Of a stretch of DNA of 51,173 nucleotides, positions 1-9,500 are shown in pieces. The notes below the pieces were generated by a model. That model made no database searches. It saw nothing but the letters and a program-made list of their open reading frames with translations, and was not told the origin of the DNA. Origin of the DNA: CAZKNF01 sp964554105 (lineage in GTDB: Bacteria; Bacteroidota; Rhodothermia; Rhodothermales; VXPQ01); the NCBI GenBank assembly GCA_964554105.1, contig CAZKNF010000019.1:1-51173 (forward strand), given 5' to 3'. Numbering within the stretch: position 1 is the first letter of the stretch; every line of letters starts with the position of its first letter. A program made the translations under genes and the position numbers.

Positions 1-55
1 CGATCGTGCCGATGTTCACGTGCGGCTTGTTGCGCTGAAAGGTCTCCTTTGCCAT
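1..55 (-). CDS. tuf: Elongation factor Tu, N-terminal fragment (runs off the window)
   Basis: Only the first 18 codons are present. They read MAKETFQRNKPHVNIGTI, which matches the conserved N-terminus of EF-Tu leading into its first GTP-binding loop. EF-Tu delivers aminoacyl-tRNA to the ribosome as a GTPase. It lies 53 bases downstream of fusA on the same strand, which is the classic rpsL-rpsG-fusA-tuf order, so it is very probably the last gene of the str operon. The rest of the gene is outside the window. Confidence 0.9.
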   Translation of the reverse strand, partial: MAKETFQRNKPHVNIGTI

Positions 56-108
56 GGCTCGTTGCTCCTATATCCGGATTATCGTTTCGAATCTTGGTGT
101 TTCTATGA

Positions 109-2205
109 TTACGCAGCTATGGTTTCGCCTGTCGCGGTAGCTATGACCTCCTCGGCGATACTCTTGGGCACCTCAGCGTACGCTTTGAACTGCATCGTAT
201 AGAGTGCGCGCCCCTGAGTGATCGACCGCATGTCGGTCGAGTACCCGAACATCTCTGAAAGCGGCACCTCGGCCTTGATCACCTGAGCATCCTGTCTCTG
301 ACCCATGCTTTCTATCCGACCGCGGCGACTGTTCAGGTCGCCGATGACATCACCCATATATTCTTCGGGGGTGATGACCTCGACTTCCATAATGGGCTCC
401 ATGAGGGCAGGATCGGAACGGCGAGCTGCATCTCGGAAAGCCATACGTCCCGCAATTTCAAATGATATCTGATCGGAATCGACATCGTGATACTTGCCGT
501 CGTAGAGTCGCGCCTTGATTCCCTCAACCGGATATCCCGCCAGCGGCCCCTGTTCCAGTGCGGACTTGATGCCTTTCTCTACTGATGGGATGAACTCGCG
601 CGGAATGTTTCCACCCTTGATTTCGTCGACGAATTCGAAACCCACGCCCTCTTCGGTCGGACCGAACTCGATGTAGACTTCGGCAAACTGCCCGCGTCCA
701 CCCGACTGCTTTTTGTGGACGTAGTGCTCGTCGTAGGAGCGCTTGATCGCTTCACGGTACGCAACCTGCGGGCGGCCAACGTTCGCGTCGACCTTAAATT
801 CGCGCTTGAGTCGGTCGACAATAATTTCGAGGTGTAGCTCACCCATCCCGGCTATTATGGTCTGGCCAGTCTCCTCATCAGTGCGAACCTGAAAAGTCGG
901 GTCCTCTTCAGCAAGCTTCTGGAGTCCCTGGCCCAGCTTATCGCTGTCTGCCTTCGTTTTAGGTTCAATGGCAATTCGGATAACAGGCTCCGGAAATTCC
1001 ATCTGCTCCAGAATGATCAGCTTGTCCGGATCGCAAAGGGTATCACCAGTTCGGACGTTTTTAAGTCCAACTGCAGCAGCGATATCGCCCGCCGTCACCT
1101 GGTCCACATCTTCGCGACTGTTCGCATGCATAAAGAGGATGCGACCGACGCGCTCTTTGTCCTCTGTCGTCGCGTTATAAACCTGAGAACCTTTCTTGAG
1201 GGTACCGCTGTAGACACGGAAAAACGTGAGCTTCCCGACGTACGGGTCCGTCGCTATTTTGAAGGCAATGGCACTGAACGGCGCTTCAGGATCAGGGCTG
1301 CGTTCTATTTCCTCCTCTGTACGAGGATGAATGCCGGCAACCGGAGGCACGTCTATGGGGCTCGGGAGATAATCTAGCACGCCGTCGAGGAGGCGCTGAA
1401 CACCCTTGTTCTTGAAGGCCGTACCGCAGAAAACCGGTGTGATATCGAGGTTCAGCGTTGCCTTGCGCACCACGGCCTTTATCTCTTCCGGTGTAATCTC
1501 GTCGCCCTCGAGATACTTCATGAGCAGCTCGTCATTATGCTCCGCAACGGCCTCGAGGAGATTGATCCGCCAGTGGCGTGTTTCCTTTTTCAGATCGTCA
1601 GGCACATCGATCTCATCCCAGGTTGAACCTTGCGACTCATCGTGCCAGACAATCGCCTTGTTCGCAATCAGATCGATTACGCCGCGAAACATATCGCCTT
1701 CGCCGACCGGAATTTGGACGGGTACGGCATTGGCCTTGAGGCGGTCTTTCATCATCTGGACCGCGTTTGTAAAATCGGCACCTGTACGATCCATCTTGTT
1801 GACGAATGCGATACGGGGCACTTTGTATTTATTGGCCTGGCGCCACACCGTTTCCGACTGCGGCTCCACCCCGCCGACGGCGCAGAAGAGTGCGATAGCA
1901 CCGTCAAGGATGCGCAGCGAACGTTCCACTTCGATAGTGAAGTCGACGTGCCCGGGCGTGTCAATGATATTAATACGATAGTCTTTCCAGTAGCAGGTTG
2001 TGGCAGCGCTGGTAATCGTGATTCCGCGCTCCTTCTCCTGCTCCATCCAGTCCATGGTGGCACCGCCTTCATGGACCTCGCCCATGCGGTGAAGACGTCC
2101 GGTATAAAAAAGTATACGCTCGGTCGTAGTCGTCTTACCGGCATCGATGTGCGCCATGATGCCGATGTTACGCGTGTTCTGGAGCGAATTTATCGTGTTG
2201 GCCAT
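109..2205 (-). CDS. fusA: Elongation factor G
   Basis: A 698-residue translational GTPase that drives translocation of tRNA and mRNA on the ribosome. The G-domain motifs are complete: P-loop AHIDAGKTTTTE near residue 18, DTPGHVDF near residue 85 and NKMD near residue 138. They are followed by domain II and the C-terminal domains (GMGELHLEI, GRPQVAYRE), which is full length for bacterial EF-G. It sits between rpsG (57 bases upstream) and tuf. Its position in the str operon identifies it as the housekeeping EF-G rather than the recycling paralogue. The start ATG has no convincing Shine-Dalgarno sequence, which is usual in Bacteroidota. Confidence 0.98.
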   Translation of the reverse strand: MANTINSLQNTRNIGIMAHIDAGKTTTTERILFYTGRLHRMGEVHEGGATMDWMEQEKERGITITSAATTCYWKDYRINIIDTPGHVDFTIEVERSLRILDGAIALFCAVGGVEPQSETVWRQANKYKVPRIAFVNKMDRTGADFTNAVQMMKDRLKANAVPVQIPVGEGDMFRGVIDLIANKAIVWHDESQGSTWDEIDVPDDLKKETRHWRINLLEAVAEHNDELLMKYLEGDEITPEEIKAVVRKATLNLDITPVFCGTAFKNKGVQRLLDGVLDYLPSPIDVPPVAGIHPRTEEEIERSPDPEAPFSAIAFKIATDPYVGKLTFFRVYSGTLKKGSQVYNATTEDKERVGRILFMHANSREDVDQVTAGDIAAAVGLKNVRTGDTLCDPDKLIILEQMEFPEPVIRIAIEPKTKADSDKLGQGLQKLAEEDPTFQVRTDEETGQTIIAGMGELHLEIIVDRLKREFKVDANVGRPQVAYREAIKRSYDEHYVHKKQSGGRGQFAEVYIEFGPTEEGVGFEFVDEIKGGNIPREFIPSVEKGIKSALEQGPLAGYPVEGIKARLYDGKYHDVDSDQISFEIAGRMAFRDAARRSDPALMEPIMEVEVITPEEYMGDVIGDLNSRRGRIESMGQRQDAQVIKAEVPLSEMFGYSTDMRSITQGRALYTMQFKAYAEVPKSIAEEVIATATGETIAA

Positions 2206-2262
2206 AATCTATCTTCTCTATTGCGTCCGTCACTCATCGCGGCGCCGGGTCTGATTACCGGC

Positions 2263-2730
2263 TTAGAAGCGGAAGTGCGCGAACGCTTTGTTGGATTCAG
2301 CCATTCGGTGGGTATCATCCTTCTTCTTTACCGCGCCGCCTTCGCCCTTGGCTGCTGCATCCAGCTCGTTGGCGAGACGCAGCGCCATGCTCTTGTCATT
2401 ACGGGCTCGGGCGTACTGGATAATCCAACGAAACGCCAGCGCGACTCTTCGCTCCGGCCGAACTTCTATGGGTACCTGATACGTGGCGCCGCCTACGCGG
2501 CGACTGCGAACCTCAACGAGAGGAGCTACATTATTGACGGCCTTCTTGAATACTTCCAATCCCGGCTGCTCCGCGCGTTCCTCGATCATATCGAGCGCGC
2601 TGTAAACGAGGCCTTGCGCCGTGCTCTTCTTGCCGTCGCGCATGATACTGTTGATGAAGCGCGAAATCAGCTCATCGTTGTATACGGGATCCGGAGAGAC
2701 CCTTTTCTTATCTGCTTGTTTCCTTCGCAT
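2263..2730 (-). CDS. rpsG: 30S ribosomal protein S7
   Basis: 155 residues, starting MRRKQADKKRV. S7 binds the 3' major domain of 16S rRNA and nucleates assembly of the head of the small subunit. Conserved stretches include VYNDELISRFINSIMRDGKK and the basic RSRRVGGATYQVP segment. The open frame extends 22 codons further upstream, but the ATG at 2730 gives the normal S7 N-terminus and length, so I use it. The gene follows rpsL by about 140 bases and precedes fusA. Confidence 0.97.
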   Translation of the reverse strand: MRRKQADKKRVSPDPVYNDELISRFINSIMRDGKKSTAQGLVYSALDMIEERAEQPGLEVFKKAVNNVAPLVEVRSRRVGGATYQVPIEVRPERRVALAFRWIIQYARARNDKSMALRLANELDAAAKGEGGAVKKKDDTHRMAESNKAFAHFRF

Positions 2731-2870
2731 ATGAAATCCGAAATTCCCGGATGGCAGCCGCTCGTCGAGCGACGGACCCGATACCGTGATTATCAACTAT
2801 CAAAAAAGACGCCATGCACAGTGCACAGCGTTTTATTAACCGTCTGGCCGAACATCGCGGCCAACGAAAC

Positions 2871-3245
2871 CTATGTCCTCGGCTTCTTCGTGCCGTACTT
2901 CGATCGGGCCTGCATCCGCTCTTCCACTCCGGCAGCATCAAGCGCACCCCGCACGATGTGATACTTCACACCGGGCAGATCTTTCACACGCCCGCCGCGA
3001 ACCAGCACGATCGAGTGCTCCTGAAGATTATGCCCTTCGCCAGGGATGTAGGCAATCACCTCAATGCCGTTGGTCAGGCGGACCTTGGCCACTTTTCGAA
3101 GCGCGGAGTTCGGCTTCTTCGGCGTTGTCGTATACACACGCGTACAGACGCCGCGCTTCTGCGGACTGCCTTGCAGCGCCGCAGACTTTACTTTTCTCGT
3201 CTTGTTAGAGCGTCCTTTTCGGACGAGCTGCTGGATTGTCGGCAC
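2871..3245 (-). CDS. rpsL: 30S ribosomal protein S12
   Basis: 124 residues, the normal length for S12, which sits at the decoding centre. The conserved loops TTTPKKPNSALRK and PGEGHNLQEHS are present. The lysines in these loops, where streptomycin-resistance substitutions usually arise, are wild type (KKPNS), so the gene carries no obvious rpsL resistance allele. It is the first gene of the str operon. About 250 bases of hairpin-rich leader with a candidate promoter lie upstream. Confidence 0.98.
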   Translation of the reverse strand: MPTIQQLVRKGRSNKTRKVKSAALQGSPQKRGVCTRVYTTTPKKPNSALRKVAKVRLTNGIEVIAYIPGEGHNLQEHSIVLVRGGRVKDLPGVKYHIVRGALDAAGVEERMQARSKYGTKKPRT

Positions 3246-3299
3246 GATGTACCAGGATTAATCCGACTTCAATGATCTTCGATGTCAATTTTTCTTAGA

Positions 3300-3490
3300 T
3301 GAAAGAGCCGGCCCAATCGAACCGGCTTTTCAACACAGGAATGGCGATAAACTGGAAAGGAGATACACACCGCATTTCCGCTTATGAACCCGCCCAAGAT
3401 TGATTCACGGTGTGCGAATCAATCCAACTGAGACGCCCGGCATAAGTCGCCGGCTGCTAGGCCTTGCGGCCGGGGTGTCGCCAAATCAGC
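3300..3490 (-). promoter_or_regulatory. Hairpin-rich leader upstream of rpsL
   Basis: Read on the minus strand, the region contains several short perfect stems. 3460-3471 is GGCC/GGCC with a 4-base loop. 3437-3453 is CCGGC/GCCGG with a 7-base loop. 3398-3424 is a 9-base-pair stem (GATTGATTC/GAATCAATC) with a 9-base loop. 3306-3327 is AGCCGG/CCGGCT, flanked by a weak T run. No open frame or tRNA explains it. Ribosomal-protein operons often carry such leaders for feedback or attenuation control, so a regulatory 5' UTR is the natural reading. A separate small RNA is the alternative. The function is inferred. Confidence 0.4.
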
Positions 3491-3495
3491 TTTGC

Positions 3496-3525
3496 AATAT
3501 AACGTCTCACCTACGGATTGTTCAA
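3496..3525 (-). promoter_or_regulatory. Candidate sigma70-like promoter of the str operon
   Basis: On the minus strand a -35-like TTGAAC (3520-3525) is separated by 18 bases from a -10-like TATATT (3496-3501). Transcription would begin near 3488 and run through the leader hairpins into rpsL. Four of six and five of six positions match the sigma70 consensus. It does not match the Bacteroidota TAnnTTTG element, so it remains a prediction. Confidence 0.4.
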
Positions 3526-3890
3526 CTCGGTTGATTAAGGATAAGTGAAAAGACGGCTCCCGCGGGGAAAGCGCAGCGGATTCGGGGGGATAAACTGATA
3601 TAACGGTATATCATTGTGTATCGTACTATCTTCGCCGGGGAGCGCNNNNNNNNNNNNNNNNNNNNNNNNNNNNNNNNNNNNNNNNNNNNNNNNNNNNNNN
3701 NNNNNNNNNNNNNNNNNNNNNNNNNNNNNNNNNNNNNNNNNNNNNCGAAGAGCACGGCGTAGACCAGTCGAATATCTCCGTATATTGCCGAGAATCCAGA
3801 CGAACGTAGAAGCCGACTCTCTGCCAGTAGGAACAACTACTATTTCGAGGGACAGTCTTAAACGGCAGCCTGTCGAGCAGGCGTCGCGTC
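3526..3890. other. Intergenic region between ftsH and the str operon, containing an assembly gap
   Basis: There is no gene here. The stretch separates the end of ftsH from the str-operon promoter. A short hairpin (GCCTG/CAGGC, 3868-3882) lies just after the ftsH stop but has no T run, so it is not a convincing terminator. The N gap at 3646-3745 hides part of the region. Open frames that read into the gap are meaningless. Confidence 0.6.
3646..3745. other. Assembly gap of exactly 100 N
   Basis: A run of 100 N, the conventional placeholder for a scaffold gap of unknown size. The flanks show no clear direct repeat. True distance and content are unknown. Confidence 0.99.
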
Positions 3891-6143
3891 CTACGAAAGA
3901 CCCGAATCTGATTTCTTAGGTGCGGGTGACGGAATACCGTCGCCAAGCGCCTCTCCATCAGCGTGTTCGTCCGACACGGAAAGCGATTCGTCATTAAGCT
4001 CGCCTTCGCCGGCTTGTTCATGGCTCGACGATCCGTTTGACACATCCGAAGGCGGCGCAGTCGTAGACGCATCGGCTTCGGTGACATCATCGTCATCCAA
4101 TACGACACCATCCTCTTTGATAGCAGCGTTGGTCCCACCTGCAGATGCGGCTCCGTCCTTCGCTTGTCCGTTCATGGAAATGTATTCGCCGAACGGACGC
4201 GGTCCGAGTATCTCCACGAGATCTCGAGGTCCAAGGACTTCCTTCTTCAGAAGCGCCTGTGCCATCTTTTCGAGTTGTTCGCGTTTGTCTTCCAGCAGTG
4301 CTCGAGCTCGATCACGAACTCCATCGATGATGACTTTGACCTCTTCATCGATCACGCGCGCGGTGTCGTCGGAGTAGGGCTTGTCGAACGTCGGACTATC
4401 GTCTCGATTCGAAAGATTGAAACTCAAATATCCGATTCTCTCGCTCATCCCGTAATCCACGACCATCGCATACGACATTTTCGTGATGCGTTCGAGATCG
4501 TTCTGTGCTCCGGTCGATACCCGGCCGAAGACGAGATCTTCCGCTACACGACCTCCCACAGCCATGGTCATGCGGTCGAGGAGTGCCTCTTTCGTATACA
4601 GATATCGTTCCTCGGGGAGGTACTGCGCGTATCCGAGTGCGGCAAGGCCGCGCGGAACGATCGACACCTTGACGACCGGATCTGTGTTCTCTAGAAACCA
4701 GCCGGTGATTGCGTGACCGGCTTCGTGGTAGGCCACGATTTTCCGCTCCTCCGGTGATATGATCTTATTCTTCTTTTCGAGCCCGGCGATCACCCTATCG
4801 ATCGCGTGCTCAAAATCATCCATCTCGATCGCTTCTTTGTCTCGACGCGCGGCCAGCAGCGCAGCCTCATTGCACACGTTCGCAATTTCGGCGCCCGCGA
4901 ATCCAGGCGTTTGGCTTGCCAGAACCTCATGATTGACGTCGGCATGAAGGAGAAGGTGTCGGGTGTGGACACTGAAGATCTCCTCGCGCTCTCGCCGATC
5001 GGGTTTGTCGATCAGAATCTGACGGTCGAAACGTCCAGGGCGGAGAAGTGCTGTGTCCAGGACGTCAGGACGATTGGTGGCCGCCATTATGATGACGCCC
5101 TTATCGGTGTTGAAACCGTCCATTTCGACGAGGAGCTGATTCAGGGTGTTTTCCCGCTCGTCGTTTGCGCCCATCATCATTCCCTTTCCACGGGAGCGGC
5201 CTATCGCGTCGATCTCATCAATAAAAATGATGCAGGGTGCCTTTTCCTTTGCCTGTCGGAAGAGGTCGCGAACACGAGCGGCGCCGACGCCGACGAACAT
5301 TTCGACAAAATCGGAGCCCGACAGCGAGAAAAACGGTGTGCCCGCCTCACCGGCTACGGCCTTCGCGAGCAGCGTTTTGCCGGTGCCCGGGGGACCGACG
5401 AGGAGAACGCCCTTCGGCAGCTTGCCGCCAAGCCTGGTAAACTTCTTCGGATTCTTGAGAAAGTCTACGACCTCAACAACTTCCTCCTTGGCCTCATCGA
5501 GCCCAGCTACGTCTTTGAAGGTCAGCTGCTGGTCTCCCATCGCGTCGAAAAGAACGGCCTTATTCTTTCCGATATTCAGAACCTGGGACCCGGGATTCAT
5601 TCGACGAATGAGGAAGATCCAAAGCGCAACGATGATCAGGATCGGGAACACCCAAGTCATCACTCCGCCAAGCCAGTTCTCTTCCGTTCTAGCTGTAAAC
5701 TCGACTACGGAGCTTTCATCGTTTTCCTGCGCCAACTCGTTGTGGCCGCGCAGAAAGGCTGTGAGTTCGTGGTCTTCCGGTTTGGTGGTGGTAAAACGTG
5801 TAGGCGTCTCGGTTTCGGTATTATTCAGCAGGTCCTGACGCGGTTCGGCGATCTTGACCTGGCCGGATTCGACCGCTGCGTCGGTATACGTACCTTCAAT
5901 TTCCTTATCGTTGACGACAACCACTTTTGCGACGTGGCCATCCTCGACGTACTCGAGAAACGTGCTGTAGTCTACCGTATTAGGATCTTCGCCACCCCAG
6001 AAAATGAAGAAGTGAACTAGTAGGGCGAGAAAAATCGCAAGGTAGATCCAGAGCGAGAACTTCGGTTTTCGATCGGGCAGACGTGGGCCTCCCGATTCCT
6101 TATCGCGTCCCAGTTTTAGATTATCGCGCTCGTCTTGAGCCAT
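3891..6143 (-). CDS. ftsH: ATP-dependent zinc metalloprotease FtsH
   Basis: A membrane-anchored AAA+ protease that extracts and degrades misfolded membrane proteins and some regulators. From the chosen ATG (750 residues) there is a transmembrane helix at about 29-49, a periplasmic domain, and a second helix at about 148-170. These are followed by Walker A GPPGTGKT at about 240-247, Walker B FIDEID, the second region of homology (DTALLRPGRFDRQI), and the zinc-binding HEAGH at about 463-467. The last 90 or so residues form an unusual acidic, Ser/Asp-rich tail that is not part of the enzyme core. The open frame extends 24 codons upstream, but MAQDERDN gives a more typical short cytosolic N-terminus. 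Neither start has a clear ribosome site. Confidence 0.95.
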   Translation of the reverse strand: MAQDERDNLKLGRDKESGGPRLPDRKPKFSLWIYLAIFLALLVHFFIFWGGEDPNTVDYSTFLEYVEDGHVAKVVVVNDKEIEGTYTDAAVESGQVKIAEPRQDLLNNTETETPTRFTTTKPEDHELTAFLRGHNELAQENDESSVVEFTARTEENWLGGVMTWVFPILIIVALWIFLIRRMNPGSQVLNIGKNKAVLFDAMGDQQLTFKDVAGLDEAKEEVVEVVDFLKNPKKFTRLGGKLPKGVLLVGPPGTGKTLLAKAVAGEAGTPFFSLSGSDFVEMFVGVGAARVRDLFRQAKEKAPCIIFIDEIDAIGRSRGKGMMMGANDERENTLNQLLVEMDGFNTDKGVIIMAATNRPDVLDTALLRPGRFDRQILIDKPDRREREEIFSVHTRHLLLHADVNHEVLASQTPGFAGAEIANVCNEAALLAARRDKEAIEMDDFEHAIDRVIAGLEKKNKIISPEERKIVAYHEAGHAITGWFLENTDPVVKVSIVPRGLAALGYAQYLPEERYLYTKEALLDRMTMAVGGRVAEDLVFGRVSTGAQNDLERITKMSYAMVVDYGMSERIGYLSFNLSNRDDSPTFDKPYSDDTARVIDEEVKVIIDGVRDRARALLEDKREQLEKMAQALLKKEVLGPRDLVEILGPRPFGEYISMNGQAKDGAASAGGTNAAIKEDGVVLDDDDVTEADASTTAPPSDVSNGSSSHEQAGEGELNDESLSVSDEHADGEALGDGIPSPAPKKSDSGLS

Positions 6144-6523
6144 ATTCACTAACGTAATTTGCGGAGAGAACGCAGGGCCTTTCGAGCCGGGGGGCATGTT
6201 CGACTGTGCGATCATGCCGGTGGAGTAAGGGCGGCGTGGCGTGCGTAGCTGGTTTTCCGCGAATTCCTTTGGCCGCAGCAGACGGAAATGGCGGCTTCTC
6301 CGGAGGTGCTGCCGTAAGAATAGAACGAAAGCTTACCTGGTAAAATATCGCTCCTGCGCAACCTGATGTTGCAATGTCAGGGCACAGCCATCGACCTGCC
6401 CAACCCTTAGAAGGTCGGCTTGGTTCCATACACAGCTGTTCGACTGGAGCGCTGCCCCACACAGAGCGTCCCGACACCTGCGCAAGATGCACGCCAGATC
6501 ACGCGACTTCGGATCCGATGGAG
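6144..6523. other. Intergenic region between the PorW-like gene and ftsH
   Basis: About 380 bases without a supportable gene. The open frames here have no recognisable product and overlap one another on both strands. Apart from a 5-base-pair GCAAC/GTTGC stem near 6358-6373, I see no terminator or clear promoter. It probably holds the ftsH promoter. Confidence 0.5.
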
Positions 6524-9500
6524 TTACTCAAACTCATCGAGTGCAACAGGTCGGATTTGTGCTTCGAAATGCGATGCATATTTCTGCATCAACATTCCGG
6601 CCTCTCTACGTGTAGTGAATTGACCGAGCACGGCGCAGAAGACGGTGTGGTCATCTGTCTTTTCCACCATGACGCCCGTCCGGAATCCCTCTTTTGCGTA
6701 CTTGTCTGCAAGGGCTTTCATGGTTTCTTCCACAGCATGCTTTCCAAGTAGGAGCGTGTAGCCACCCAGCTCCCGCCGGATTCCGCCTTCGCCACGAATC
6801 GAGCTCTCATTCTGGGATACATCAGGATCGACGGCCTCTGCTGAAGCGGAAGGCGAATGCAAGGCTTCCGTAGAGTCGCCGCTGGATCCGATGCGAGGAT
6901 CGAATTTCGCGACGACACTCGAATCTGCATTGCTCGCTGCGGATTCCGCGGCTCGCCTCGATTCCACCGTGCTCGAGCCGGATCCGCCAAGCCGTGACTC
7001 AGGCTGTGAAGTTGAATCGGGCGTACTATTGGTATACGCGGATGTCACTGAGTCGGGCGTTTGTACGTACTCGCCGGTGCTGAGAGAATCGGTGAGACCG
7101 GCATAATCTTCCGCCAACGAATCGGGGGCTGAGCCGGAGGAGTCGGTTACCGGTGCGGCTGCAGCGGCCGCGGCCGAATCGGCTGCAGCTTGCAGTGCGA
7201 GATGCCGTTCTTCAAGAGCCGTGAGCAATCGATCTGCGAGATCCGCGTAGGCAGTACTCGGATAGTGGTGTTTCACGCCGGCGTACAGCGTGTTCAGGTA
7301 CACCTCGTCCCCAACTTCTGCTGCCGCGAGCAATCTTGGATCGGCGAGAGTGGTGTCCGACGCGAGATTGTCGGTTGCAGGATTCCCTGTCGCCGTATCA
7401 GCTGCTGCCGGCGTTAGAGCCACATTCATTGAATCGGCGGGTTCAGCCAGAACGGGCTGTTCAAGATCAGATGGTGGTTCGTCGGCTTCGACGGACGGCT
7501 CGGGATTCGTACTACTTGAGACAGGGTCATTCGATGTGGTGTCTGCCTCCCCTGCACCGGATTCGGCAGAACGAATTGTATCGGCTGCCTGGTTCTCCAG
7601 TGCAATTCGCGGAGTGAACGTCCGGCCCGCTTCCTGCTCACCAGCACGCGTCGCCGGAACGTCACCCTTCGGCNNNNNNNNNNNNNNNNNNNNNNNNNNN
7701 NNNNNNNNNNNNNNNNNNNNNNNNNNNNNNNNNNNNNNNNNNNNNNNNNNNNNNNNNNNNNNNNNNNNNNNNNTCGGCGCGCCCTCCTCAGTGACTTGTG
7801 AGCCGTCGACATGTGCCGAATCAGCTGTTTCGGCTTCGGTCGTGCGACCGACATCGTTCGCTATTCCGGGATCGAATTCTGCGGAATCGGGCGAGGCTTC
7901 GGCAATATTCAACAGGCCCGCTTCGCCGAGAATCGAATCCGGCACGCTCAGCGGGAGCGGTCCGTAGACATCGAGCGAATCCCTATTCGCCCATTCTAAA
8001 TAGATTCTACCTGCAGCCAGCAGGGCTCGCGGAGCAACCTCCATTCCGCGATATTCCGCCGCAACTTCCACCATACGGTTTAATGCACTGCTATACGAAC
8101 CGCGCTGCCATCGCTGAAACGCGAATTCGTAGTCTTCCTCTGCCAGCGCGAGTGTGTCGGACGGCACGTCGTCCCGAATGCCCAGTCGTTCCCTGACTCG
8201 TCCGGCGAAATCGGACGTCGGATAGTCACGGAGTACCTGCTCGTAGAGGCGTTTCGCGGACGTGGAATCGCCCAGGGAGCGGTGGACTTCCGCCAGGGCA
8301 TAGAAGGCACGTTGAGCAACGGGAAATTCAGAGTCCTCTTCAATGACTGCCCGGTACCACGTAGCCGCAGAATCCGGTTGATCCATCGAAAGGAAGAGCA
8401 CGTTAGCCAGCTCATACCTGGCCGCAGCCCGCCTGGCCTGCAATTCGGCCCTGCTGATCGAATCGCGAGGTACGTCGGAGTAATCGAGCGGCGGAAGTGG
8501 GTTCTCGCCGACGGAGGGATCGAGGTCCTCAAGCCGCTGTTCAGGCAAAGCTGCGGCAAGCCCCTCATCGGAAGAAACATTTTCCACAGCTGCCTGGCGG
8601 CGCCAGTTCGGCGCGTGCGGTCGATCGCCCCACCTGAGCACGAAGTTCATCCGGCCTTCCTGCACGCGGACAGGATCAGCGTGATACAGAAAGCCTGAGC
8701 TTCCAGTCGGATCGTTTTGACCGGACGTCTGACGGTTCGCCCCGCCTGCATCGTTATTCTGGAACCCTTGCTGCGCCTGGAGGCGCTCGGCGCGGCGCTC
8801 CTCCTCGGCCAACTCTTCTGCCATTTTCGTCCTGATTTCGAAGATCTTCGCCGCGAAGTCATCTTCATTCAACTCTCCGAGATAGAGGAGCGAATCCATT
8901 TCGGCGATGCGGCTGCTCACGTCGGCGAAACTTCCAAACATCTCAGCTTGCGCGGCTGCATCCGTGATGGCTTCAGACGTATGTGTAAAGTCGGTTTCAA
9001 GTCCGCTGCTTCGTTCCGAAGTGGGCGCTTGCAAGGTCGTGGTGGCGGTATCGAAATGAGCGGACGCCATTTGAAAGTCGACATAGGCGTCTCTGTAAAG
9101 CTCGCCCAGGCTGTAGTGGATTTTACCCCTCACATCCGCAATCTGGCCGTCCGAGTCGTAAAGAATATCATGGTAGATTGTTCGTGCATCGTCCGGGTAG
9201 CCAATGGATTGATAGATGCGGCCTCGGAGATACGCGAGCTCGTAGCGATTGGTGTAGTTTTTATCGTCTCGCTCCATTCTCCGGACCTCCCGCAGGGCGG
9301 ATTCTCCGTCTAGGTGCAGACCTTCGATTCGTACGGCACTCAGCTGCGCTGCGTACGTGAGTTCGTATCGTGGATGGGCATTCGAAACGCGTTCGAACGC
9401 GTCTACCGCATCCGAATAGCGCCCGAGCGCTTCATACACCTGGCCCAGGAGAAACCAGCCGCGCGCCTCGAGACTCCTGTCGCGAATGTTCTCGAGGCCC

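Noticed and set aside
1630..2961. A 443-codon plus-strand open frame antisense to fusA and rpsG
   Set aside because: It lies wholly over conserved genes on the other strand and shows no domain, so it is a shadow of their codon use.
3526..3890. Open frames running into the N gap near 3646
   Set aside because: They consist partly of X residues and have no support on either side.
4806..6020. A 404-codon plus-strand open frame antisense to ftsH
   Set aside because: It is a shadow of ftsH, with no domain or signal of its own.
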